64,000 bases of DNA from Antennarius striatus (taxonomy: Eukaryota; Chordata; Actinopteri; Lophiiformes; Antennariidae), in NCBI RefSeq assembly GCF_040054535.1, contig NC_090779.1, forward strand, positions 20,012,501 through 20,076,500. The letters are read 5' to 3'. How positions within the stretch are numbered: the stretch's first letter is position 1; the number at the start of each line of letters is the position of its first letter. Of this stretch, positions 35,749 to 64,000 are shown piece by piece. The position numbers and the translations under genes are program-made. Under the pieces are notes generated by a model, which was given only the letters and a program-made list of their open reading frames with translations, searched no databases and was not told the DNA's origin.

Positions 35749-38386
35749 ATGTTGTGGACCAACGTAATCCTCCTGGCTCTTTTCTCTCTGTTTCTGGTAC
35801 TATCCTGTGAGTCTGATGCAGGAGATATTATCAGGAGTATCTTTGGCACATATGAAAACCATAGCCAAGATTTTATGTTCTAATTAAGAACTCTCCTTTG
35901 TCTTCTGACCCAGTGTCCCCCGGGGCGGACTCTGCAGCTGTGTCCGGCAGCACAGGCAGCGCCAAAAATCCAAAAGGTGAGGAGTTGCATCAGCTACATT
36001 CCTTCAACATCCTCGCTCTTAATCCCTTTACATTGTGACCTCGACCTCCTCCTGCTTGCTCCTCAGGTCCGCTGAAGAAGATCTTCATGAAGGAGGCTGA
36101 CGCCTCAAACTTCTTCAGGAGACGCAGCAGACGGGGCGTGAAGTCTCGGGATGAAATTAATGGTGAGTTCAGTCTGGGTTTGTTTGGGTCTGAGGAATCA
36201 TTCTCACACTGATTTCTTATCCAGTACACTGTTATCTCACAATGGAAGTCATGGTCAGCATTTATTATCATAATTTGTACAGTATGTTTCAGTTACCACT
36301 ATCTTTTATTCGTGGATATACAAAAGCATTGTTTATATCAACATGGAAACAAATTTGCTAAAGAGATGGAATCAAGGTAAAGGGTTAAATAACAAGAGCA
36401 ATTTATAGACACTGTGTGTGGAAGTGCTGCTATAGCATCAGCAACATGTTATATGAAGGAAATGTGTTGAAGTCTGTTAAGCACCCAAACAGCAATATGT
36501 TTGAATGGACTGTGAGCAAATATTTAATAGCAACCAGAATATTTTTACCATCATGGCAGCCAGAAACCAGACTCACCCGTCTGGTCACACACTGGCTCTG
36601 CCTCCTCAGCTGGAGGCGGTAGCAGGAGTCACAGGACAGTAAGGAGCTCACACACACTGCCTACAGTCAACGCTCTTCTCAAAAAGGCTGCGAAAAGTCA
36701 CATACGGCACAATGTTTGACATTCTTGAGTGATTTAGAGGCAGCGTTCTGCACTTCGCTGCCAACAGGAAGGTGAGAGCACACACCGAGGCCTCTGCTCT
36801 GAGCCGGCTTCACGCTGTTTGAGCAGACACTTTGTGCAGCTCAGGCTGGGATAGATTAATTCAAAGCAGCAGAACACAGTGAGAAGAATGAGATGGTCGA
36901 ACGAGTGGGTGAACGACTGGGAGATGAATGTGTGCATCCAAACCGACAGAGAGGGATTGGAGAAAAAAAACAAAAAAAAGACAAATTATGCTCATCTTCA
37001 ATGAGCCTCCTCTGCTCTGTAATCACATAAAAGCATCTCATGCGGAATAATACTTGTTTATTTCATATATTACTCATTTGAGTAGGTAGATAAAGTGATG
37101 TCCTCTTCTTTCAAATCTAAATGTAGACGTCAGGCTCCCAACAAATGCTGCTGTTTGAGGTCTGCTGTGTGTTTGGTAATGCTCAGAAGGAGTTAAAACA
37201 AAAAGATTACTATCTGTATGTAAAAAAACATTCAAAACATTTAAAACTAGGTTAGTGAATTATTCTCCCTCACTGTTGGGGATCCTGGTAATAGGCCAAC
37301 GACTGTAACCTGACTTTGGTGAGGTTAGCATGAGTATCTCAAACCTTTCCTTTCGCAGCTAATGGCTTATTCTAATGTTACTTAAGTCAGTGTGTGAGCT
37401 TCCCTGAGGCTAACTTGCTCATGCGTGACAGATGATCACTTAAGTATGTTTTGGTCTTCTTCAAATGTCCAGCGTTGCTGTTCAGAGGTCACACGCAGGA
37501 CAACTGGAATCCTTGGCTTCACTTCTCTGTATCTATATTAGTACCAGCTTGGAACTGGACCCAGACATCAACCTATCCCAGTTGAAGCAACTCTTATGTG
37601 GATGTTTCTAATTCAGGCCACTGGAGTCTCACATTGACCTCTGGCAAACTTGAGAATGCATTTTTGGATGGATCAGGATTGTGGAATGTGTTTTCCATCA
37701 CTTCTGAAGGGGGATTTGTTCAGAATGGACAGGAAGAATGATGACGACTGTGTGTGTGTGAGTGTGTGTGTGTGTCCGTGCGTGCGTGCGTGTGTGTCTG
37801 TGTTAACTATGCTGGCACACATCTGCTTGGATCTAGTGAAACAGTGAGATGTGATTTATTTTCACCATTTGGAGGGTTAGGATTTGTGTCCCTGTGTGGA
37901 CAGAAGCACCAACAACACAACCACAAATTCCAGCTTTAAAATAACCAAGAGAGGAAAAGGCCTTCAAACATGCGTGTTTGTGCATGTTGTGTTTGAGGCT
38001 ATTGTTTTGGTGAGTTTACTTCCAAACCGGACCGCTTGAATTTAGTGTGTAACAATAGCCTGATGGAGGATCTTTCGAGTTGTGAATATTTTTGGAGTTA
38101 TTGCAGAGTGATTAAGTCGATTGAAGTATATCAGGCCTAAGAATCCTTGCTCTTCGTTTGAAGTACGTACTGTTGTTCACTTTAGCTTCTGAAAGTTTGA
38201 TTGTTGTTCAAAGATGTCAGGGAGATTTTGTGTCAGGGTGTATTTAGTGCCTGGAACTGAATGAATTTTGAATGTTAAAAAAAAAACTTTATTCATCCTA
38301 CAGTGGGTACACGTTTTTCAATCAGCATTAATACTTTTAATTAATTCCACACGCAGGGTTGAAAAAATGACTTATAGGCCTGAATA

Positions 38387-38481
<95 letters not shown>

Positions 38482-39320
38482 CGCACACACACACACAAAG
38501 GTCGGGTATGCATGTAGTGGACAGAGATGTTGAATGAAGGGCTGCCACATGGCGGCGCCCTGGCAGCAGTTAGGGCCTTGGTTCCTTGCCCAAGAGTACT
38601 TGGGCAGAAGTGTACCAGTACCTCTCCAGCGATTAGAACACCACTCCCCCACCTAAAGCTGTCCTGTTTTTAAAAGGAACTTGTTGTAAATATTCATCTT
38701 TTTTGGATATTTTCAGTGGACGTTGTATATTGGGTAAATGGAATGCTGATAAGACCAATAATAATAAATCAATAAAGTAAAATTGAACTACATTTGGATA
38801 TGCAAAAGATGCAGCATCTGACTGAGGTGGTCATAATAAAATATACATGAAAGAAGAAGAAATTTACTGTATCACAAGATCCAAAATACTATAGAACCTT
38901 TACACAGAAGATCAGATATAATCTCCCTTACATTCTGTGAAATGTTTCCTTTTTACATGACGATAACATATTTTTGTTGAATGTAAATCTTACATCAAAA
39001 CAGTTGAAGGCTCATCATCACCCTCCTCTGTGCTTGCAGCTGAGCAGAGACAGATTCTGGCCGCAGACGAACGAAGGAGAGAATTTCATGAGGAAAACAG
39101 GAACGAGTTTGAGAACTACGCCGAAGAAGACAGCGATGGTAAACAAACCCTGATATCTGATGATTCTTATGGGGATGAGTTTGATCATTTATTAAAGACA
39201 AATTTCTAAAAATATCTTCCAGAACAAGACGAGAGGTCCAGAGAGAGCACTGAGCAGTGGAGGGAGTTCCACTACGATGGGATGTATCCTCCCCAGGAGT
39301 ACAACCGTCGCTCCATCTGA
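35749..39320 (+). CDS. ucma: Unique cartilage matrix-associated protein (Gla-rich protein)
   Basis: Five exons: 35749-35806, 35914-35976, 36067-36162, 39040-39138, 39223-39320. They encode 137 residues (human about 138). Residues 1-19 form a hydrophobic signal peptide ([19 protein letters not shown]). The conserved core [19 protein letters not shown] contains a dibasic, furin-like processing site, followed by KSRDEIN. The C-terminal part is rich in glutamate ([40 protein letters not shown]), the residues that vitamin-K-dependent carboxylation turns into Gla in this family. The end is [11 protein letters not shown]. It is a secreted, calcium-binding protein of cartilage matrix. Its tail-to-tail position beside camk1d agrees with the human 10p13 region. 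Zebrafish has two copies (a and b); which one this is cannot be told here. Confidence 0.95.
36163..39039 (+). other. ucma: ucma third intron (2.9 kb)
   Basis: The donor AATG|GTGAGT is at 36163 and the acceptor TTGCAG ends at 39039. The intron carries a long (CA)n tract at 38389-38497 and a TG/CG-rich patch near 37748-37802. No exon is recognised. Confidence 0.6.
38389..38497. repeat. Long (CA)n microsatellite
   Basis: About 108 bp of CA dinucleotides with two GCA interruptions near the right end, within a ucma intron. Confidence 0.95.
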
Positions 39321-41347
39321 GACCGACAGGAGAGGAATGTGAGCCAGAAGGAAGATACAACATTTTTAATATTCGTCATCTCAGACATATCTATATCTTT
39401 GGCTATGAAAAAAACAAGATTTCGGAAATCTTTTTTCTGTATTTGATGTCTGAAACAGGTCATCAGTTCGACATGTTTATAACTAGGAAAGGTCATGCAA
39501 TAAGTTGTTAAATCATTCCTTTTTTAAAGGAGGTTTAGCATCTCATCAGTTACATAGTCTGAAAACATTATAAAGAGTCTGTATTAAAAATCTACATTTT
39601 TGGAATATATGTTTATAAACTATAAAATTTTAACCCCTCCACCCAAAGAAGCCAAGACATATGCAAATGACTTTTTTTAATACATGAATTTGTACAACTT
39701 CAAAGCACAATTTTGTAACGATATGTAAATACATGCATACCAAGGGAGTTGGGGGCGGGGGAGGGTGTTCAATGCTTCATATTTTTCTGATGTTTTGTTG
39801 GAAAAATACAAGAAAAATAAGAAACAATCAAGACCTGAAGTAGCATAGCTGAAATATTCACCACGGCATTTTTTTTTAATAATACAAGATAGAAAAGCTC
39901 TCGTAAGAGGCGTGTTATGGTGAAGCGTTCTTTTATTACTGAGTGACTGGAAACTAAACAGAGGTACCACAGACAAAATACAAAGACTGATCCCTCTTCT
40001 GTAAGCGTGAGAGCGCCTGTCTGCTAAATTCAACAGGCTGGTATGAAAGCACAGTGGTTAAACACAGATAAGTTAAGCTGTTTTCAGACCAGCTTTGTGA
40101 GTGGAAAGAGAGCACGATAGTACAACTACTGAACTGTACGCTAATAATTAGACAATTATGCATTGGGAGCAATTTGAGATACATTCCAAATATAATTCAA
40201 GTTACCCCCCCCCCCACGAACAAAGCTATCCATCCAGTAAGATTTACATTACATTCATACAATCAATAACAATGGATATCAGGAAGGGACCCATTCATCA
40301 AACTCTCCCAATGGCACATTAGAAATAACATGCAGTATTTGGATGTTTAACTTCTCAACTATTCACCATCTCTCCCCCCCCCCCCCGTCGACAGTGTCTG
40401 ATCAGTCTGAGAGGGGTTTTGGTCGGCTTCACGTCGGAGCTCATCCCTGAGAACTGGTCACATGGCAACAACACGTGTTGGCCCTCCTGTCGTCAAGGAA
40501 GGCCTCACAGTCATGTCAAGAGTAACGAATTCGATAAAACAGCGATTACAAAGTAACAACTAGTAGATACTGTATCTTTAACATATCATCAGAACACATT
40601 TTACACATTTCCCCAAGATATTCTTACAAAAAAGTCATCGTGTATTTGTAAGAAAATAAATAATCCAATACATTAGTGCAACACACCCGCCTTTGAAAGG
40701 TCCTGCTCGGATTTCATGTCCACACGGTTTGAAGTAAGAGATAACACGCACCGTCACACTGTTAGGAGTAATTACCCTGCGAGCCATTGGAGCAAATACC
40801 ACAGCAAATTAACACGAGCTTTAAAAACAACAAGGAGTTCAGAGTGCAGATGATGTCACAATTATAAACCACGGCCTGAAGCTTATATTTCACTTGCATA
40901 AGATGACCCCACTCTACAGATCTAGGCAGGATATTTACACAAGGCATACACTAGAGCATCCTCGTCCCAAGATGCTCTCAGTCAAAAATAATAGCAGCTT
41001 CGATGAGTTCCCTTTTTAGTGTGGCACATCCCAGACCGTCTGTTTGTTTGTCTGCCGGGCGACCGTAATCCAGGCCCCCACAACGACGACGACTGGTGAG
41101 CGTTTTCCCCTCTGCACCTTCAATTCTGTATGACAGCGGGAAGGGAAGCGGCGTGGTGCTGTGCTGAGCCATGGTAAATGGAGCTGAGCCAATACTCCTC
41201 AAATTCCTCCCGTGGTTTTAGCAGACACAAATGGGAGGCTGCGGGATGAACAAACTGGGTGACGACGTGGAATTAAGAGGCCTGGGATGATTCCATCCCA
41301 CCTCAAAGCTCCGTGGTCTCCCAGCTCACCTCCCGCGGAACCTGGCG
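39321..41347. other. Facing 3' ends of ucma (+) and camk1d (-)
   Basis: The ucma 3' UTR starts at 39321; a weak ATTAAA at 39583-39588 is a possible signal. The camk1d 3' UTR runs leftward from 41347. TTTATT at 39932-39937 (AATAAA on the minus strand) is a plausible poly(A) signal, and a weaker ATTAAA on the minus strand lies near 39676. C-runs occur near 40205-40216 and 40375-40386. No gene is supported between the two. Confidence 0.4.
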
Positions 41348-58160
<16,813 letters not shown>

Positions 58161-58530
58161 TTTAAACTAAGTTTGTATGATTGTTGCAAATACAGATACT
58201 GCGTGGTTTCATCTGGACGTGTGCTGAATTTTAATGACAAGGGCGTTCAGAAAAATAACTGGGGGCCGTGGGGCTGATCACGCCCCCCCCCCCCACCCCA
58301 CCCAGATGGTAAAAGTTTCATTTTTCCGCAACTTTTGTTTGCACGGATTAATAAAATCTGAATTACAAGTCTAATGGATTGTTCTGTGAGTAACCTCCTC
58401 TCTCCAAAGTGTTTGATTAAATCCTGTTAACACATTGAGGGTTACATTTAAACTGACTTAAATTACATTAAAGTCATCAAACTAACATTGCTGTTGTTAC
58501 ACAAACGTCATCGATGAAGCACAAACACAA
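58161..58530. other. Gap between dhtkd1 3' end and camk1d promoter
   Basis: These 370 bases separate the dhtkd1 poly(A) region from the camk1d promoter. A C-run lies at 58281-58297. I see nothing else that I can name. Confidence 0.4.
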
Positions 58531-58537
58531 AAATAGA

Positions 58538-59099
58538 TTTATTCAAAAACATTTCCATTTGCACATCGTGGTTTTGTAGATTTACATTTGCCTTCACATT
58601 AAAATCAAGTGTTTGTATAAATTAGTATAAAGTTTTTCATTAGCTTGAAAAATTGAAATAGGTCTCATTGTGATTTTGTGTCATCTGGAGGCGGAAAGTG
58701 CTGAACTCAAGTCTAAACAGCCATTCCCAGAATGGTGAGGTCATGACCCTGCTTCTGATTGGCTGCTAATGAATGATTAGGGATTGATTTGAGGACCAAG
58801 ACTGGCCTGTTGCTTTATAACTAGTGCAGCTACCTCAGTACAAAAGGCTCATTCTAAAGTAACACTGACTGATGTTGTCGGTTATTATTATTATTCTCTC
58901 ATGAAAACGTACATACTAGATTCCACTTATCCCAGTAGATCCCTGTAAAATCGGACTTTCCATAGTTAAACTGTAACAATTCTTTATATTCAGAATTCCA
59001 CGGACTCAAATCCTTAAACATATCACTGACGAGGCGGTGCGCCGAGCACCAGCTCTGTGTTAGAGCCGTAGCTGTTGCGCCACCCAGGCTTGTTGAATC
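58538..59099 (-). terminator. dhtkd1: dhtkd1 3' untranslated region and poly(A) signal
   Basis: TTTATT at 58538-58543 gives AATAAA on the minus strand, about 560 bases past the stop codon (59102-59100). Cleavage would fall near 58520. This leaves roughly 0.4 kb to the GC-rich camk1d promoter in the same orientation. Confidence 0.6.
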
Positions 59100-62000
59100 T
59101 TAGGAGAAGGTATCTGTCAGGATGGCCTCATGCTGCTGCTGATGGAGGGTCCCGATGCCCACAGCGGGGGCGGGGAGAGCAGGTCGACCCACCAACTGGA
59201 GCTGTGACAGAGAGAAGACACGTTCTAGCAGGGTGTGACCTCAGACATTCATTTCAGAACCGATAAGTATTGATGGAAACGCCGCTCACCTTGCAGCCCA
59301 GCTGTTTCTCAAACCTGGGAGCAACAAAAGACCAGGGGCCCATGTTCTGAGGCTCCTCCTGGCTCCAAATGAAGTCTGAGAGGATGTGTAAAGAAAAATA
59401 TTTGAATAATAATTAAAAAAAACTGCCATGACAAGCCCTTGTGTGAGTCATCATTTCTTAACTAACCATCTACCTAACCAACTAACTAACTGTACAGTAA
59501 CTTCAGTATTTAAAACACAAGTAAACTTTTCTACATGAGAACAGGCGGTAAACTCATTCTCTTCTACTGCTGCACGAAAATCGTCTTCATGTGTCTCTAC
59601 TGAGACAAACAAGGAATCTGCTGCTGACCAGTTGTTTGACATTGCTGCCTGACAAAATGAACAGATCGCAGTTGGAGTAAAACTGACATTAAGTTTAATA
59701 ACACACACCAGTACAATAACTGCCCCGGAGCAGAAAACGGATGGGATGACGCTCATATTTCAGATTCCTCCTGGTCACCTGATTTTCTTGATTTAACACT
59801 CCCGTCTCTGACATTGTCAGACCTGTTCAGATAAACGGCCTCAACTATGACTCAATATGAATCTCTGAACAACCACAGAAAGAATTTTTTTCCCTTTCTC
59901 TTCCTGTAACCACCACATACAACTTAAAGTATTGTCTAGTGTTGTGTTCATTTTACACGGTTTATTTTAGCTACCTTGTTGTTTTGATGCATTTTAAGGT
60001 TTCTTCTTGAACGTCACAGACTGCAGTGTTATGTAATGCAGCAGAGGGACTGCCTCAAAAGTCACGATACATGCAAGAAATGCAAGTACGATCAGTGGAA
60101 ATTGCAGTGGAGAACAAATACCACTGTCTGAACCTTTGTCGGGATGTTAGGACAGTATACCGGCTGTAACCAGAGACACACACCTTTTACTTTGGGGTAT
60201 TTTTGAAACTCCTGCTGCAGAGCTTCCAGGGGGAAGGGGCAGAGCTCCTCCACCCGGATGACTGCTGTGCTCTGATTGGCTGCTGTTGCCTCCCTCTGCT
60301 TCAACAGGGCATAGTAATGTTTCCCTGAGCAAAGCACCACCCTCTGGACACTGCATGAAAAAAGGTAATCATGGTAAGGTATAAAATTCAGGTGACTTCC
60401 GTCCAGAATGCTGTGGACACATAAATATCACCCACCAGGATTTGTTTCTGTTTTATAGCAAGCATGCAAGACTTCAAAAACAATCCACAGGCAACAATCA
60501 TTGACCTGAAGGACTCGTTATCTGGCTTTGTGTACCTTTGTGGTGAGACTGAGGTGTCACCTAGTACCGGTTTGAAGTGTGTCCCTGGTGCCAGTTCAGC
60601 CAAACTAGACACCGCCCCCTGCGAAAAGAAGAATACACCATTCAGGACAAGCAGCAGGAGATGTTTCTACCTCATCAAGTTTATGGCGCTTACTGAAAAT
60701 CTGAGCAGCGTCTTGGGTCCGACTACGATGAGAGGTTTCCGAAAGTTACGGATCATCTGTCTCCTCAGCAGGTGGAAGTACTGAGCCGGGGTGGTGGGGT
60801 TGACGACGTACATGTTCACGTTGTCACCGTCCACGCCCTCTTCTTTACTGTCACACATCTGAGATACACAAGAGTTAAAAATTGCTGATACCTAAAAATA
60901 ATAACGGCGAGTAGGATAAATAAAACCTCTTCCTTGACGGAAGTAAAATATAACTTGGTTTGACATGAATGTGTTATGACCTGAAGAAAGCGCTCCATAT
61001 GACAGGATGAGTGTTCAGGTCCGGCTCCGTCGTAGCCGTGAGGGAGGAGGATCACCATTCCATTCTGGAGCAGCCATTTGGCTTCACCTGGCGAACACGG
61101 TAGTTTTGGACACGTGTGAGGAGACTTTTTGAAATATAACACAAGTGTAGTCAAGAATCTACTGATACTACCAGTAATGAGGAGTTTACCTCCGGAGATG
61201 AACGTGTCAAAGATTATTTGAGCGCCATTGAAGAAATCTCCAAACTGAGCCTCCCAGATTGGAAGGAGCTTCGGCTGAGCGATACTCATCCCGTATTCAA
61301 ATCCCAGCACGGCCTCCTCAGACAGCGGGCTGTTACACACCTGAACACACACGCATACATCGCTACGTAACAGCAGGAAATGCTCATGCTCATGCTCCGT
61401 CTGGTTTTTAAGGACTGTACCTCCAGGAAGCCTGTCTGCTCAGGGCTGATGTGGTTTAGAGGGATAAACATGTCGTTAGTTTCCTGACACACCACCATGG
61501 CGTGTCGCTGACTGAACGTCCCTCTTCCGACATCCTGTCCGCTGATTCGAATATTAAAGCCTGTAACAACAACCATTTGAACGCTAAAAACCCTTTTCTT
61601 CACAGCGGTAAAAACTCACCAATCCTGACATTTGATATGATGAATTTTGTCCTTCGGGCCGAACCTTGGGAAAGGAGGGAGCCAAAAGCCAAGGCCTCTG
61701 CTGTGGACCAGTCAAGCTTGGTCCCGTCTTCCAGCTTATGCAGTCGTGCCTGAGTTTATCATGGAAGACATTATTATCTGGCTGTTGCCATGTCAACAAA
61801 AGACAACTCAATACAAGTGACAGACAGATGACCGTACTTGTACGTGGGTCTTTCCCAGGTGGCTATGCAGCTGGATTTCCTCGGGTATGTCCACAGATTT
61901 TGCTCCTACGAACTGCAGCAGAGGAACGGGGACGCCCGTGTCCCAGGTGGTGATTCTGGCCTGGGGTTCCACTAGATCCCCCCAGCGGCCCTGCAGGTTG

Positions 62001-64000
62001 GTCGGCGGAGGGCTGTACAAGGTCATGTTAGACAGCTTATCATTGAGCATGCCATAATGTTTGGACTTGATCTCCTCACGCTCGGCGTCGGTCATCAGAC
62101 CCTCAGAGATCAGCTGGTCTGAGTAGGAGTCAGGGATGCTCTCCCGTGATCTGTGGGGATGTGACACACGGCAATGTGATTCAGTAACTAGTAGACGTGG
62201 TCCATGACACATTTGGGTGGGAATAAAAACATTTAATCCATACAAATGATACAAATGTTGCTGCAGGGAATACTTTCTTCTGAAGAAAACAGAAACAGAA
62301 ATACAATAAACCATTTAGTAGGTAAAAGAGCAAACTGACCGGATGATCTTGTACATGGCCGGGTTGGTGAAAAACGGCTCGTCCAGCTCGTTGTGGCCCC
62401 ACTGTCGGTAGCAGATCAGGTCCACGATGACGTCCTTCCTGAAGAGTCTCTGGTACTCCACAGCCAGCCGAGTAGCACGCAGCACGTCCTCTGCTTGATC
62501 TCCATTGACGTGAATGATAGCACAGTTCACCATCTTACCTGCAAAGGTAAGCGTTTGTTTGAGGACGTGACGGGATGCACGGCCTGCGCCGACTGATTCA
62601 CAGAGTTTGACTGACCGACATCACTGCAGTACAAAGACGACCTCCCTCTTTCGGACGGGGTGGTGTAGCCCACTTGGTTGTTCACAATGAGGTGGATGCT
62701 TCCACCAACTCTGTAGTGGGGGAGGTTCGAGAGGGTCAAAGTTTCTGCAACAACACCTTGGCCGGGGAAGGAGCCATCGCCATGGACCTGTGGAGGAGAC
62801 AGGGTTAAGATTTCTAGAACATCATCATTTTACCATCTGAGCAGAGACATCCAGACACACACACAGACACACAGACACACAGACACACAGACACACACAC
62901 ACAGGAGATCTACTGCTCCAGCTGTTAGATAAATGTCATATAAATCAAAAACAAGAAACGCCTGTCTTTTAAAAATCATGTGATTCTTATACAAACATGA
63001 ATTTGTGATCGAACCACAAATAAATAAGATTGTATTGTAATATTTAAACTGTACTGCCCACCATTCACTCATATGAGTCTCTCTCCATCTCTCGCACATC
63101 TCCAACACCTTCACACCTGGCTCACCAGCATTTACAAAAACCGTTTGTAGGTTATCAATTTTTTTTTAAAAACTCTGGATGTGATTTTTTTGTGGGATAC
63201 TGCACACCTCGAACACTGAAACAGAAAAATGTTGGCTCCACAATGAGCAAACCAGGGCAGAAATGTTTACATAAATCCAGTAGAAATGTTCTTGCTGTTG
63301 TTGTTGTAGTCTCTCTATGTGTGCATGAGCGCTAAAGCACCGCTGCCATGTTTTGACTCTAACAAGTAATTTATTCTCATAACTGAATCACATTAGCTCT
63401 CTCACAGCTAACCTCGCAGTAATTCGCTCCTGGAATTATACAGGACTGGACAGCACAGACTGAAACAGCATGTTACCAAAATGAAATAACAGGGTATGTA
63501 CAGGGTATGCCCAGGATCGGTCTCTCAGGACACTTTTGTAGTGATAAAACCCACAAATTACAAAAATACAAAGAAATTATTTAACTATGGGTGCTGATGC
63601 CGTCTTGGCCAGGGCTCCCTTGCAAAAGAGATGTGTAATCTCAATGGGATTCACCTGGATAAAGGTTAAATAAAAAATAAATAAATAAAATAAACCACAT
63701 AGAGGATCATGAATGTACAAGTTGGCAACGTCACGATCAACTGTCATGATTGTGCATTAACAGTTGTGAACCAGTACCTGCAGACAGATGACCCGGTCCC
63801 CAGGATGGGCGCTGTCTTCGTGCGAGTAGTCGCCTTCCTTCTTGAGCTGCTGCCTGGCCCTGGCTTTCCCCTGAGCCACAGGATTGATCGCTTCGAGGTG
63901 AGACGGGTTGGGGAGCATTGTCACATGGACGGAGTGTCTGGCACCAAAATCCAAATCCTCTGTGGCCGTGAGGTGGGAGAGGACATCACCGATGGAAGGG
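59100..64000 (-). CDS. dhtkd1: 2-oxoadipate dehydrogenase E1 (DHTKD1), C-terminal part
   Basis: Thirteen exons in transcript order: 64000-63778 (cut by the window edge), 62787-62616, 62538-62340, 62150-61838, 61749-61665, 61560-61421, 61340-61190, 61087-60981, 60858-60694, 60618-60536, 60350-60184, 59375-59290, 59201-59100. They give 663 residues in frame with stop TAA. Conserved blocks of 2-oxoacid dehydrogenase E1 enzymes are present: [32 protein letters not shown] (thiamine diphosphate region), [61 protein letters not shown] and [30 protein letters not shown] and the end [20 protein letters not shown] fit DHTKD1 better than OGDH or OGDHL. The mitochondrial enzyme decarboxylates 2-oxoadipate in lysine, hydroxylysine and tryptophan breakdown. 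The N-terminal targeting region lies outside the window. Confidence 0.95.
62788..63777 (-). other. dhtkd1: dhtkd1 intron between the first two exons in the window
   Basis: The donor CTGCAG|GTACTG is at 63777-63776 and the acceptor CCACAG ends at 62788. It contains an imperfect CACA/GACA microsatellite at 62849-62904 and an A/T-rich patch near 63665-63695. No exon is seen. Confidence 0.6.
62849..62904. repeat. Imperfect (CACAGA)n/(CA)n microsatellite
   Basis: Mixed CA and CAGA units over about 56 bp in a dhtkd1 intron. Confidence 0.9.

Overview
The window is nuclear DNA from a teleost fish. Its genes are split into many short exons with GT-AG introns and widely spaced non-coding DNA. Long (CA)n/(TG)n microsatellites, several MITE copies, a decayed Tc1-like transposase and fragments of dispersed repeats common in fish genomes are scattered through it. 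I cannot place the species. The moderate intron sizes would fit a percomorph-type compact genome, but that is inference.

Layout from left to right. (1) 1-202, minus: first coding exon of hal (histidine ammonia-lyase), running off the window. (2) 4295-8263, plus: elk3, an ETS transcription factor of the ternary complex factor group, complete at 411 codons in four coding exons, with a probable non-coding exon ending at 1786. (3) 10158-24313, minus: cdk17 (PCTAIRE-2 kinase), complete in 16 coding exons; a non-coding first exon lies near 34350-34760 in a GC/CpG-rich promoter. (4) 35749-39320, plus: ucma (Gla-rich protein), 137 codons in five exons. (5) 41348-57547, minus: camk1d, complete at 412 codons in 11 coding exons. 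(6) 59100-64000, minus: the C-terminal 663 residues of dhtkd1 (2-oxoadipate dehydrogenase E1), in 13 exons and cut by the window edge.

Gene arrangement: hal and elk3 diverge; elk3 and cdk17 converge with poly(A) signals about 95 bp apart; cdk17 and ucma diverge about 1 kb apart; ucma and camk1d converge; dhtkd1 and camk1d run in tandem about 1 kb apart. The left half matches the human 12q23 order (HAL, ELK3, CDK17). The right half matches the human 10p13-p14 set (UCMA, CAMK1D, DHTKD1) with intervening human genes missing. So a junction of two ancestral blocks lies between cdk17 and ucma, near 34.8-35.7 kb. The genes are not a pathway; they share only neighbourhood.

I found no convincing undescribed biological system. 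The most interesting non-coding observations are an inverted MITE pair flanking one camk1d exon, several precise hairpins (10826-10869, 50491-50633, 53584-53635), ETS-type and CRE-type palindromes near or inside cdk17 and camk1d, and a poly-glutamate insertion in Elk3. All gene models were built by hand from splice signals and remembered vertebrate homologues. No alignment or search was run.
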